Shown piece after piece: positions 6,899-14,616 of a stretch of DNA of 17,258 bases. This DNA comes from Acidobacteriota bacterium (GTDB lineage Bacteria; Acidobacteriota; Polarisedimenticolia; J045). How positions within the stretch are numbered: position 1 is the stretch's first letter; each line of letters opens with the position of its first letter. The position numbers and the translations under genes are program-made. Under the pieces are notes generated by a model. It was not told the origin of the DNA. It did not search any database and saw only the letters and a program-made list of their open reading frames with translations. The stretch is from positions 2,642,548 through 2,659,805 of the forward strand of contig CP070706.1 of the NCBI GenBank assembly GCA_020350085.1, given 5' to 3'.

Positions 6899-7801
6899 TC
6901 AAGCGCGCGGGTGATGCCGATCGTAGAGCTGGCGGAGTCGTTCCCGCGCGACGTGCGTGTAGATCTCGGTCGTCGAGACATCGCGATGGCCGAGCAACGT
7001 CTGCACGGTGCGTAGGTCCGCGCCGTGCTCGACGAGGTGCGTCGCGAACGAGTGGCGCACGACGTGGGGCGAGACCCGGTCTGCGGGGATGCCGGCGCTG
7101 CGTGCCAGACGGCGCAGATTGGACCAGAACCCCTGCCGCGTCAGCGGCCTGCCGCGAGTTCCGGGAAACAGGACATCCCCCGCAGGTCGCAGTCGCTGGC
7201 GGCCGGACTCGATGTACTCGCGCAGCACCTCGAGCGCCCGTCTTCCGACCGGCGTCACCCGCTCGCGCTGGCCCTTGCCGACCACGCGCACGAGCCCGCG
7301 CCGTAGATCGAGCTGGCCGAGGCGCAGGCTGACCAGCTCGCTGACTCGCATTCCGGTCGCGTAGAGCAGCTCCAACATCGCGAGGTCGCGCTGGCCTCGC
7401 GCTGTGCGACGGTCGGGCGAGTCGAGCAGCGCTTCGATCTGTTGCTCGCTCAGCACGCGCGGTAACGGACGGCGCTGTTTGGGCGCAGCCACGCGCTCGA
7501 GCGGGTCGTCCCCACGCGAGCCCTCCTCGCGGAGAAACCGCACGAAGGCCCTCAACGTCGATAGCCGCCGCGATCGGGTTGCCGACGACAGCCCGGCTGC
7601 GCGGGAGGCGCGAAGCCAGCCCTCGACGGCGTTCTGATCGGCATCATCGATCTTCGGTCCGCGGCGGCAATGAAGGTGGCGCGCCAGGTCCTGGAGATCT
7701 CGCCGGTAGGCGTCCGCCGTACGCTGCGACAGGCCGCGCACCGACAACAGGTACGCGACGAAGCGCGCGATCGCCTCCGCGTCCTCGCAACGAACGCTCA
7801 T
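6899..7801 (-). CDS. xerD: Site-specific tyrosine recombinase XerD
   Basis: 300 aa, matching XerC/XerD length. It resolves chromosome dimers by strand exchange at dif, with XerC and FtsK. The N-terminal core-binding SAM-like domain covers about 8-95 and the catalytic domain 115-295. Catalytic residues are all present: R152 (ATGMRVSEL), K176 (VGKGQRERV), H246 and R249 (HVVRHSFATHL), H272 (LLGHRDVSTTEIYTH) and nucleophile Y281. Their positions and spacing nearly equal those of E. coli XerD, and the C-terminal LYDRHHPRA ending favours XerD over XerC. ATG 7799-7801 overlaps the dtd stop (ATGA). It could be an IntS-type integrase, but no phage or island genes are nearby and the cluster is housekeeping. 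No dif-like site was seen in the window. Confidence 0.93.
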   Translation of the reverse strand: MSVRCEDAEAIARFVAYLLSVRGLSQRTADAYRRDLQDLARHLHCRRGPKIDDADQNAVEGWLRASRAAGLSSATRSRRLSTLRAFVRFLREEGSRGDDPLERVAAPKQRRPLPRVLSEQQIEALLDSPDRRTARGQRDLAMLELLYATGMRVSELVSLRLGQLDLRRGLVRVVGKGQRERVTPVGRRALEVLREYIESGRQRLRPAGDVLFPGTRGRPLTRQGFWSNLRRLARSAGIPADRVSPHVVRHSFATHLVEHGADLRTVQTLLGHRDVSTTEIYTHVARERLRQLYDRHHPRA

Positions 7802-8265
7802 CCGCCGCTCAGCGTGCGCGCCGCAGGCCCGTCGAGCAGGAACGTCACCGGTCCGTCGTTGACGAGCTGCACTGCCATCCTCGCACCAAAGCGACCCTGC
7901 TCGACGCGGGCACCTTGCTCGCGCAGCGTCGCCACGAAATGCTCATACAGGGGTATGGCCAGCTCAGGCTCGGCGGCGCCGTCGAAGGAGGGCCGGCGGC
8001 CCTTGCGCGTACGAGCTGCCAGCGTGAACTGGGAAACGACGAGCAGCTCCCCGTCCACTTCGATGACCGTTCGGCCCCACAGCGGCCCCTCTGGGCCTGG
8101 AAACAGCTTGAGCGACACCACCCGGCGCGCGTACCACGTGGCGAGCGCCTCCGTGTCCTCCTTTTCGACGCCGAGAAAGACGAGCAATCCGTGATCGATG
8201 GCGCCGACGATCTCGTCGTCGATGCGCACCGCGGCACTCCGAACCCGCTGCACCAGGACCTTCAC
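7798..8265 (-). CDS. dtd: D-aminoacyl-tRNA deacylase (DTD)
   Basis: 155 aa with a GTG start. The cytosolic homodimer hydrolyses D-amino acids, and mischarged glycine, from tRNA. It carries the family N-terminus VKVLVQRVRSAAVRIDDE, the core block LLVVSQFTLAARTRKGRRPS (typical SQFTL motif) and the NDGPVTFLLD motif whose Gly-Pro pair forms the chiral proofreading site across the dimer. The GTG at 8263-8265 overlaps the murJ TGA (GTGA) and gives exactly the family N-terminus; the frame open further upstream to 8574 is antisense shadow inside murJ. Its own TGA overlaps the xerD ATG, so dtd is translationally coupled on both sides. Confidence 0.96.
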   Translation of the reverse strand: MKVLVQRVRSAAVRIDDEIVGAIDHGLLVFLGVEKEDTEALATWYARRVVSLKLFPGPEGPLWGRTVIEVDGELLVVSQFTLAARTRKGRRPSFDGAAEPELAIPLYEHFVATLREQGARVEQGRFGARMAVQLVNDGPVTFLLDGPAARTLSGG

Positions 8266-9857
8266 CGCAGATCGTCCCTTCGATCGGTTCTGTGCGTCCT
8301 CGCCGTATGGAGCCGCGTCAAGCTCGTCGCTTCCGGTAGCCCGGAGAACCTGACGACCACAGCCACGACGAGCAGCCCGACGACGATCTGGAGCGCCAGG
8401 ATGACGGCGGCCGCCAACCAGCCATCTGCCGGCCACAGCCACGATAGGCCCCGCCCCGTCGCGACCGTCGCCGCCGCCATCAGCACGCTCGAGACGATCG
8501 CCATCGCGGCGGCACGAGCAAGCTGCTGTCCGACCAAACGACCTCCCAGCTGGCGCAGCCGGCGCGCCGTCCATGCCGCGTTGAGCCAGGCCGCGACACC
8601 TGTGGCCAGCGCGAGCCCAGGGTATCCCAGCGGCCAGATCAGCAGGAAGTTCAGCCCGATCTTGGCCAGGACGACGGCCGCCGAGATGCGCACCGGTGTC
8701 CAGGGGTCGCCGAGTGCGTAGAACGTCGGTACGAACACCTTGACCAGGGCGTAGCCGGGCAGGCCGACGGCATACAGCGCGAGCACGATCGCCGTCGCCT
8801 GCGTGGCCTCGGGCGTGAACTGTCCGTGCTCGTAGATGACCCTTACGATTGGGCGGCCGAGAACGATCAACGCCGTGGCCGCGGGAACTGTCAGAAGCAG
8901 CGTCAGACGGATCGATGTTGCCAGCGTTCGGCGAAACCGATCTCGATCCCCGCGTGCCAGATCGCGCGCGACGCCCGCGAGGTTAGCGGTCGAGATCGCC
9001 ACACCGAAAAGGCCGATCGGGAGCATCCACAGCCGTATGGCAAAAAACAGGTACGAGACCGGTCCCTGACCGTAGTAAGAAGCCAGCTGGTTGTCGACCA
9101 CGACGTTGAGATAGGTCGCCGCGACACCGAAGGCCGCTGGGCCCAGCCGCACCAGAATCTGCCTCACGGCGGGGTCGGACAAGTCGAGCACCCAGCGATG
9201 GCGGTAGCCGTCGCGCCATACCCCGGGCGACTGAACGGCGAGCTGCAGCAAGCCTCCGAGCACCGCCCCGACGGCCAATCCGGTCACCGACGGCCATCCG
9301 TTGCGCTCGAGCCACGGGGCCAGCAGCCATCCCCCGCTGAGCACGCCCACGTTGAACAAGGCCGGTGCGAGTGCCGGCACGAAAAACCGCCCGCGAACGT
9401 TCCCGATGCCCATCAGCACGGCAGCGATCGAAACCGTCACCAGAAACGGCGACATGACACGCGCCAGCATCGCCGTCAGCAGCAGCTTGTCTTCGGCGAA
9501 ACCCGACGCGACCGACAGCGCGTAGAAGCGAGCAAAGACGATCACCGTCAAAGCAAACATCCCGGTGACCACTAGCAGACCGTTGATCACCGAGCTCGCC
9601 AGGCGGAACGCGCGCTGCCGACCGTCCTTTTCGAGCACCCTCGAGAACACCGGCACGAACGCTGCCGACAGCGCCCCCTCGGCCAGCAGGTCGCGCAGCA
9701 GGTTCGGGATCTTGAACGCCGCGATGAACGCGTCCGTGGCGGGCCGCGGAAACAGAGCGGCGATCGTCATCTCGCGAGCCAGGCCCAGCACGCGACTCAT
9801 TCCGGTGGCCACGGACACCGCACCCGCCGCACGGGCGATGCTCGGCTCGCGGCTCAT
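8262..9857 (-). CDS. murJ: Lipid II flippase MurJ (MviN)
   Basis: 531 aa from ATG 9855-9857. It is an MOP-superfamily inner-membrane flippase that moves lipid II to the periplasmic face for peptidoglycan synthesis. The N-terminal signature is clear: SVATGMSRVLGLAREMTIAALF, then ATDAFIAAFKIPNLLRDLLAEGALSAAFVPVFS. The Arg residues of SRVLGLAR and the PNLLR block are those important in characterised MurJ. About 14 hydrophobic helices follow, with the mid-protein GPVSYLFFAIRLWMLPIGLFG block also typical. ATG 9873-9875, six codons upstream, is an alternative; neither start has a strong Shine-Dalgarno. The frame open to 10085 is non-homologous. It is the first gene of the murJ-dtd-xerD-accA cluster, divergent from ssb with a 258-bp gap. 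That gap is GC-rich and shows no confident promoter. Confidence 0.95.
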   Translation of the reverse strand: MSREPSIARAAGAVSVATGMSRVLGLAREMTIAALFPRPATDAFIAAFKIPNLLRDLLAEGALSAAFVPVFSRVLEKDGRQRAFRLASSVINGLLVVTGMFALTVIVFARFYALSVASGFAEDKLLLTAMLARVMSPFLVTVSIAAVLMGIGNVRGRFFVPALAPALFNVGVLSGGWLLAPWLERNGWPSVTGLAVGAVLGGLLQLAVQSPGVWRDGYRHRWVLDLSDPAVRQILVRLGPAAFGVAATYLNVVVDNQLASYYGQGPVSYLFFAIRLWMLPIGLFGVAISTANLAGVARDLARGDRDRFRRTLATSIRLTLLLTVPAATALIVLGRPIVRVIYEHGQFTPEATQATAIVLALYAVGLPGYALVKVFVPTFYALGDPWTPVRISAAVVLAKIGLNFLLIWPLGYPGLALATGVAAWLNAAWTARRLRQLGGRLVGQQLARAAAMAIVSSVLMAAATVATGRGLSWLWPADGWLAAAVILALQIVVGLLVVAVVVRFSGLPEATSLTRLHTARTHRTDRRDDLR

Positions 9858-10115
9858 CGCGCCCGCCGCGGGCATGATTCCCGCAACGGCAAGGCGTCTG
9901 CCGCTTTCGGTTGACCCCGTCGCGAGCGTGTGCGAGTCTCCCCGAGGGTCGATTCGGACGTCGTTTTGTCGCGCAGCCGGCCTGCCACTCGGACCATGCG
10001 ATCCGCTCGAACTGCTCGGCCAAGTGCGGCTGAGTGGGCCGACCGAGTTGACGAGGCAGCTGACCGGGCTGACCGAACCGTCCACGTTGATGCACCAGTC
10101 TGGGAGAGACGCACG

Positions 10116-10535
10116 ATGGGCTCACTCGCGAAAGTCATCATTGTAGGGAACCTTGGCCGCGACGCGGAACTGCGGTACACGCCGTCGGGGACGCCGCTGC
10201 TGGAGTTTTCCGTCGCCACGAACGACCGGTGGACTGACAAGGGCGGCAATCAGCAAGAGCACACTCAGTGGTTCCGGGTCACGCTGTGGGGTCGGCAGGC
10301 GGAGTCGCTCAAGCCCTACCTCCAGCGTGGTAAGCAAGTCTATGTCGACGGAACGCTGCGGGCGCGCGAGTACACTGATCGCGAGGGCCAACGCCGAACG
10401 AGCCTCGACGTGAAAGCCATGAGCCTGCAACTGCTCGGCGGTCGGGACGCGCCCGGGCAGGAGTCCGGGGGCGGCGTCCCCGATGAGCTGCAAAGCGACG
10501 ATCAACAGTTCTCCGACGACGACATCCCCTTCTAA
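10116..10535 (+). CDS. ssb: Single-stranded DNA-binding protein
   Basis: 139 aa. SSB binds single-stranded DNA as a tetramer during replication, repair and recombination. The OB-fold domain fills residues 1-108: LAKVIIVGNLGRDAELRYTP, then FSVATNDRW, EHTQWFRVTLWGRQAE, PYLQRGKQVYVDGTLRAREY and RRTSLDVKAM. A short linker rich in Gly, Gln and acidic residues leads to the conserved acidic tip SDDDIPF that recruits partner proteins. ATG 10116 was chosen because it begins the family sequence and has GGGAGA about 9 nt upstream. The frame is open back to 9930 but that stretch is Arg-rich and non-homologous. No rpsF or rpsR neighbour is present; it stands between divergent murJ and a secreted FnIII-like gene. 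Confidence 0.97.
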   Translation: MGSLAKVIIVGNLGRDAELRYTPSGTPLLEFSVATNDRWTDKGGNQQEHTQWFRVTLWGRQAESLKPYLQRGKQVYVDGTLRAREYTDREGQRRTSLDVKAMSLQLLGGRDAPGQESGGGVPDELQSDDQQFSDDDIPF

Positions 10536-10661
10536 GCCGATACCCGTCCGCCCGCTGCCCAGAGTGCCCGCTGGCCCCAGCGCCGTCGCCGCCGTGCGCG
10601 GCGAGAGGCGGGCCGCTGCGAGTCCCCGTTGTTTCGGTTTGCCGGCCTCGGGGCGCCGGAG

Positions 10662-10667
10662 TATAAG
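10662..10667 (+). promoter_or_regulatory. Possible -10 element before the FnIII-like gene
   Basis: TATAAG is a conspicuous AT-rich hexamer in GC-rich DNA, 28 bp before the preferred start at 10696. An 18-bp spacer separates it from a weak -35 candidate TTTGCC (10638-10643). If real, transcription would begin near 10674, which would exclude the ATG at 10675. No transcript data support this. Confidence 0.3.
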
Positions 10668-10695
10668 TGCCGGTATGCTGCGCGAAGGGTTGCGG

Positions 10696-11571
10696 ATGGG
10701 CCATCGGGTGCTGCCAGTGCGTCGTCGGGTGCCAAGGGCTCGCGTCCGCTGGGCCTCGTTCTTGGCCCTTTCGTGGCTGCTCTGCGCTCCGACCGTGCTC
10801 GCCTTCAGCGGCGAACGGCCTGCGGCGCCGCGAGACGGGCAGGTGGTCGGTTCGTCTGTTCACTTCTACATCGAAGCCAAAGGTGATCCCGAGCTGGAAG
10901 AGTTCTACCGCATCGAAATCGCTACCGACAAGGAGTTCGAGCCCGATCAGATCGTCGTGGTGTTCGACATGCGCAAGCTGCGCACGGGCTGGTCGATCGG
11001 CTCTCTCGGGTCCGTGCGGGACGTTCCCGAACGCTACATTCCGCAGGATTTCGAGGGCATTCATTACCGGGCGGGTGAGCGGCTGCGCTCCGGCTCGTAT
11101 TACTGGCGCGCGCTCAAGGCCGTCGGCAGCGGCGATTGGACGAGGATCGGAGGGATCGAGAAATTCGTCATCGACACGGCCCCGCCGGCAGCCGTGGACT
11201 CGCTGCGCATGAAGCGCAACGAGGACGGCGAGATCGAGTTCGATTGGCGACCGGTCCCGTTCGACGTTAATGGTGAGTACGAGACCGTCGCGGGCTATCG
11301 GATCTATCGCTACACGCGGCGGCTCAAGCGGTACCCTCCGGCGACGAAGTTCCTCGTCGCGGAAACCGATCTGACATCGTTTCGACTTCCGTTCGCGGCC
11401 GAGTCGAGCGGCGACATCGTCTACTACCGCGTGCAGGCCGTGGACGAAGTCGGCAATGAGATCGGACGGCCCCTGCCGCGAGCGATCGGTTCGTTCGAGG
11501 TGGCGTTCAATCCGCCGAATCTCGATCTGCTGACGGATCCGGAGTATCGCCGCCAGATGGACGAAGAATAG
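10696..11571 (+). CDS. Secreted FnIII-like protein of unknown function
   Basis: 291 aa from ATG 10696, chosen because GAAGGG lies 6 nt upstream; ATG 10675 would add seven residues. The N-terminus has nine Arg in the first 18 residues followed by a hydrophobic helix (WASFLALSWLLCAPTVLAFSG, cleavage probably after ALA or LAF near residue 36), a Sec signal peptide. The mature part has two beta-rich halves. Residues 40-162 look like an Ig/FnIII-type domain (SSVHFYIEAKG, SGSYYWRALKAVG, DTAPPAAVDSL). Residues 165-270 form a clearer FnIII domain (EFDWRPVPFDVNG, VAGYRIYRYTRRLKRY, VYYRVQAVDEVGNEIG). The C-terminus is acidic. FnIII modules usually mediate binding, so a periplasmic or surface adaptor is plausible. 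No enzyme motif was recognised. It lies 160 bp downstream of ssb. Confidence 0.8.
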   Translation: MGHRVLPVRRRVPRARVRWASFLALSWLLCAPTVLAFSGERPAAPRDGQVVGSSVHFYIEAKGDPELEEFYRIEIATDKEFEPDQIVVVFDMRKLRTGWSIGSLGSVRDVPERYIPQDFEGIHYRAGERLRSGSYYWRALKAVGSGDWTRIGGIEKFVIDTAPPAAVDSLRMKRNEDGEIEFDWRPVPFDVNGEYETVAGYRIYRYTRRLKRYPPATKFLVAETDLTSFRLPFAAESSGDIVYYRVQAVDEVGNEIGRPLPRAIGSFEVAFNPPNLDLLTDPEYRRQMDEE

Positions 11572-11585
11572 ACCCATAACGTACC

Positions 11586-11603
11586 GACAACGCTCGCGTT
11601 GTC
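11586..11603. terminator. Hairpin 1 in the convergent gap
   Basis: Perfect 7-bp stem GACAACG / CGTTGTC with a CTCG tetraloop, 14 bp after the FnIII-like stop. Position suits a terminator for that gene, possibly bidirectional, although no T-run follows. Confidence 0.45.
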
Positions 11604-11629
11604 AGACCAGTGCGAAGCACCGGCTTCTG

Positions 11630-11668
11630 CTCGCGCTGCGCGCGAGTCCGACAGGGCAAGCCCTGTCG
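11630..11668. repeat. Two adjacent perfect hairpins (REP-like)
   Basis: Two palindromes sit 2 bp apart: CTCGCGC-TGC-GCGCGAG (11630-11646, 7-bp stem, 3-nt loop) and CGACAGGG-CAAG-CCCTGTCG (11649-11668, 8-bp stem, 4-nt loop). The second ends 9 bp before the stop of the minus-strand TPR gene and may terminate it. The paired-hairpin form between convergent genes resembles REP/BIME elements. Only one copy is present in the window, so the repeat status is inferred. Confidence 0.45.
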
Positions 11669-11677
11669 CTACATGTG

Positions 11678-12397
11678 TTAGTCGAGTCTGGCCAAGGCTT
11701 CGCGCGCGGCCGCCGCTGTGGGGGAGTCCTTGTAAAGATCGACGATCTCTTGCCACGCGGTGCGCGCCGCCGCAACGTCCCCCTTCGCTTCGAGCGTGCG
11801 CGCCTGGCCCTCGAGCGCGAGCTGGCGCGGGTATCGTTCGTCACCGTCGAGCAGCGCGGCCCACACCGCCGCCGCCTCGTCGTACCGGCCCAGCTGCTCG
11901 AGGGCGCGCGCGTGAGCGGCCTGAACCAGCGTACCCATCGTCGGGTCCTGGGCCAGCTCGTTCGAGGCACGCCCGAGCAGTTCGGCAGCAGCTTCCGGCT
12001 GGCCCGCTTCGATCAGCGCGATACCGCGGAGCGCTCGTGCCAGACTTCCCTGTTTACCGCTCGCGCTGGCCAACTCAGCCAGACGCTCGGAGGCCGCTTC
12101 AGCCCGAGCCCGGGCAGACGTGTAACGCGGCCGGTACAAGTCATCCGGCTTCGCATCCGCCTCTTGCTCGACGATCGGAGCGCTCAGCGCGGCGAGTCCG
12201 CGCGCCAGCTCTCTACCTCGTTCGGCCTTCGACGTCGAAGACCACGCCGTGAAGCCCCAGCCCACCAAGACGACGACCACGATCGCCGCCACACCGATGA
12301 TGATTGGGCGCGGGTTGTCGACCAGTTGCTGCACGACTCGCATCGTGCCGTCGACGAACTCGTCGTGTTTCAACTGATGACGCTTGCTACGGTCCAT
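11678..12397 (-). CDS. Membrane-anchored TPR protein, YfgM-like
   Basis: 239 aa from ATG 12395-12397, preceded by GTGGAG. The N-terminal 31 residues are cytoplasmic and charged (MDRSKRHQLKHDEFVDG), followed by a single transmembrane helix (PIIIGVAAIVVVVLVGWGF, about 31-50). A helical TPR-rich extracytoplasmic domain fills the rest (ARALRGIALIEAGQPEAAAELL, RALEQLGRYDEAAAVWAALL, AARTAWQEIVDLYKDSPTAA). This layout is that of the YfgM/TPR_21 family, in which E. coli YfgM associates with the SecYEG translocon and periplasmic chaperones. Family assignment rests on architecture more than on a diagnostic motif. The usual partner bamB or der is not adjacent. tRNA-Arg lies 99 bp upstream on the same strand. 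The frame open further to 12487 was rejected as non-homologous. Confidence 0.85.
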   Translation of the reverse strand: MDRSKRHQLKHDEFVDGTMRVVQQLVDNPRPIIIGVAAIVVVVLVGWGFTAWSSTSKAERGRELARGLAALSAPIVEQEADAKPDDLYRPRYTSARARAEAASERLAELASASGKQGSLARALRGIALIEAGQPEAAAELLGRASNELAQDPTMGTLVQAAHARALEQLGRYDEAAAVWAALLDGDERYPRQLALEGQARTLEAKGDVAAARTAWQEIVDLYKDSPTAAAAREALARLD

Positions 12398-12496
12398 CGG
12401 GCATCTCCACCGGCTGACGGGTTCGCCAGCCGGCCTGAAAATAGCACCCAGCTGGCCGGCGCGACACCCGCGAGACCACCCACGCAATTGAAAAGG

Positions 12497-12570
12497 TAGG
12501 CCCGGCAGGACTCGAACCTGCGACCTTCGGTTTAGGAAACCGCTGCGCTGTCCACCTGAGCTACGGGCCC
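12497..12570 (-). tRNA. tRNA-Arg (anticodon CCU)
   Basis: 74 nt cloverleaf: acceptor GGGCCCG pairing with CGGGCCU (one G-U at 1-72), anticodon loop UUCCUAA giving anticodon CCU, and T arm GCAGG-UUCGAGU-CCUGC. The 3' CCA is not encoded (the sequence continues ACCUUUU, and the four Us may help termination). Two stem positions are non-Watson-Crick: U12 opposite C23 in the D stem and G27 opposite A43 in the anticodon stem. A TAGACT hexamer at 12593-12598 is a possible -10 box, but no good -35 accompanies it. CCU reads the AGG codon. Confidence 0.93.
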
Positions 12571-12665
12571 GGCCACATCGTCAGGCTGACTGAGTCTAGC
12601 GCATCGCCGCGCGCGCCGACCCGCCCCTTGCCATGTCCCACGCATCCGGCACCCGTACCACCCCG

Positions 12666-14567
12666 TCAGCGCTCGCGGGGAAGCTCGGGATGACCCGGGT
12701 CCAAAGCGCGCACGCGCTGCCACGCGGCGCCTGCTTCATCGCTCTCCCCTGCGGCCTCGAGTGCGCGGGCGAGCACGAGCCAACCACTGGCCACTTCGGC
12801 GTACCGATCGAGCGCCGCGCGCAGCATCTCGGTTGCAGCGTGTGGCTCGCTCGAATCACGCAGCGTCTGCTCGAGCGCACCGGCGACTTGCTTCGGTGCG
12901 GGCACCCGCTGTCCATATCGCAGGTACAGCTCGAGCGCTTCGCTCGTGCGCCCGCGGCGGCGAGCCAGACCGGCCAGGCTCCACAGTACCGGTGCTTCGG
13001 CGTGAGGGTCCTTTTCAGCCAGTCGCAGCGCTTCGCGCAGGATGCGCTCTGCAGCCGCTTCGTCGCCGAGGGCGAGTCGCGCATCCGCCAGCCGGCACCT
13101 GACCATGACATTCTTCGGATCCGCGTTTGCCAGCTCGGTCAGTTGCCGCGCGGCCGGACCGAACTGCCCGCGACCCATCAGCACCGACGCCACCTGGAGC
13201 CGTTGCTGCACGCGAATCATGTCCTTCGGGTCCGGTCGCTGCCGTTCGGAGTCGCCCTGGACCTGTGGCATGCCGCCCTGTAAGTACCCGAGACCCTGCA
13301 AGCGAGCCAGCTCCTGCTCGCTCAGCTCGCGCGGGGAGCGGCTCACCTCGCTGGCGAACGCAACCTCGAGTGCCTCCCGGAGCTCCACGGCGTGATCGGG
13401 CCTCTCGTCAATCTGATTTGCCGACTCGGCCGGGTCGATGTCGAGGTCGTACAGTTCCGGCTGTGGCGCATCGATGTACTTCCAATCCGCGGTTCGAACG
13501 GCACGCAGGGGCGACCAGCCGTACTCGAGCAGCGGCATCTGACTTTCCGCAAAAACGGTGCCGGGAGCGGCCGGAGTCAGGCCGCGTGCCGCGGGCCAGA
13601 GACTTCTCCCGTCGGCGTCGTCGTTCGCCTGTAGGCCCATGGCGTCGAGGATCGTCGCGAACACGTCGACCAAGCCGACGACACCGGAAACGCGCCGATT
13701 CGCTGGCAGCGATGCGCGATGGTGCATGATCAGCGGCACCTGGAGTGTCGAGTCGTACAAGAACACTCCGTGGCTCAGCTCGCCGTGATCCATCAGCCCT
13801 TCGCCGTGGTCGGCGGTGATGATCACCAACGTGTCGTCGAACAGCTCTTCGGCACTCAATCGATCGATCAAGCGTCCCAGCTGAGCGTCGACGTAGGCGA
13901 TCTCACCACGGTAAGCGGCAAGCGCTTCGTCCGCGTCACCCCGCACCGGCCCCTCGTCAAAATACTCCTCGGGCGGTTCGTAGGGTGCGTGAGGATCGTA
14001 ATAGTGCACGAACAGCAAGAAAGGCCGCTGCGGGTCCTCGCGCTGCGCCAGCCACGAGATGGCGGCGTCGGTCACATCCTTGGCGGGACGGGTCGGTTCC
14101 GTGTACCCGAACTGAGCCCCGAGCGGAATCGCGTCGTCGTAGCTGTCGAAACCCTGACTGAGTCCCGACGACGAGATCAACGGGTAGCCCGCGACCACCG
14201 CTGCCGTGTCCATCCCCAGCTCGGACAATCGTTCGGCGAGCGTCGCGTACTGCTCGTCGAGTCGGAACAGGCCGTTGTGACGCACGCCGAGTCTCCAGGG
14301 ATAAAGGCCCGTGAGCAGCGTGGCGTGCGAGGGCAGCGTGATCGGCGTCGGTGCGATCGCGGCCTCGAACCGTACACCGCTCGCGGCCAACTCATCGATG
14401 CGGCCGGTTCGTGCTTTTTCGTCGCCGTAGCAGCCGAGATAGTCGGCGCGCAGCGTGTCGATGCTGACCAGCAGCACGTGCCGCGGTGGTGGCCCCGCCG
14501 GCGTCCGCCACGGCGCGCAGGCCGCCAAGACCTGCAGGCCGACAAGTCCGAGCACGATTCGGCTCAC
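12666..14567 (-). CDS. Sulfatase-fold lipoprotein with Thr nucleophile and C-terminal TPR domain
   Basis: 633 aa from GTG 14565-14567. This start gives a compact lipoprotein signal VSRIVLGLVGLQVLAAC with lipobox LAAC and Cys at 17. GTG 14637-14639 would add 24 Arg-rich residues and overlap acyP by 23 bp, though it has a GAGGGG upstream. Residues 28-400 are an alkaline-phosphatase/sulfatase domain: metal Asp in VSIDTLRADYLG (D37), nucleophile region ITLPSHATLLTG with Thr at 77, FVHYYDPHAPYEPP (185-199) and ITADHGEG (250-257) with metal D253 and H254. Residues 450-630 contain TPR repeats. Classical sulfatases have Cys or Ser at the position of Thr77 for conversion to formylglycine. Thr matches phosphoethanolamine transferases and nucleotide pyrophosphatases, so the enzyme probably acts on a phosphoester; the substrate is unknown. 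It follows acyP by 49 bp. Confidence 0.88.
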   Translation of the reverse strand: MSRIVLGLVGLQVLAACAPWRTPAGPPPRHVLLVSIDTLRADYLGCYGDEKARTGRIDELAASGVRFEAAIAPTPITLPSHATLLTGLYPWRLGVRHNGLFRLDEQYATLAERLSELGMDTAAVVAGYPLISSSGLSQGFDSYDDAIPLGAQFGYTEPTRPAKDVTDAAISWLAQREDPQRPFLLFVHYYDPHAPYEPPEEYFDEGPVRGDADEALAAYRGEIAYVDAQLGRLIDRLSAEELFDDTLVIITADHGEGLMDHGELSHGVFLYDSTLQVPLIMHHRASLPANRRVSGVVGLVDVFATILDAMGLQANDDADGRSLWPAARGLTPAAPGTVFAESQMPLLEYGWSPLRAVRTADWKYIDAPQPELYDLDIDPAESANQIDERPDHAVELREALEVAFASEVSRSPRELSEQELARLQGLGYLQGGMPQVQGDSERQRPDPKDMIRVQQRLQVASVLMGRGQFGPAARQLTELANADPKNVMVRCRLADARLALGDEAAAERILREALRLAEKDPHAEAPVLWSLAGLARRRGRTSEALELYLRYGQRVPAPKQVAGALEQTLRDSSEPHAATEMLRAALDRYAEVASGWLVLARALEAAGESDEAGAAWQRVRALDPGHPELPRER

Positions 14568-14616
14568 GGCGGACCTGTACGGCCAGCTCGAACATGGCGC
14601 GCGCGTGGGCCGCCGA

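Noticed and set aside
6829..6981. N-terminal extension of accA
   Set aside because: It overlaps xerD and has no AccA similarity; a Shine-Dalgarno supports the GTG at 6828.
5986..7332. Plus-strand open frame of 448 codons
   Set aside because: Antisense shadow of accA and xerD, both of which are securely identified on the minus strand.
6899..7801. XerD as a phage or island integrase with a nearby attachment site
   Set aside because: Catalytic spacing and C-terminus match housekeeping XerD, the gene is embedded in a core cluster, and no att-like repeat or cargo genes are present.
10018..10080. Repeated GACCG and GCTGACCG words upstream of ssb
   Set aside because: Short, imperfect and expected in GC-rich DNA; no regular period or palindrome.
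9930..10115. N-terminal extension of SSB by 62 residues
   Set aside because: Arg-rich non-homologous sequence in the divergent murJ/ssb gap; the family begins at ATG 10116, which has its own Shine-Dalgarno.
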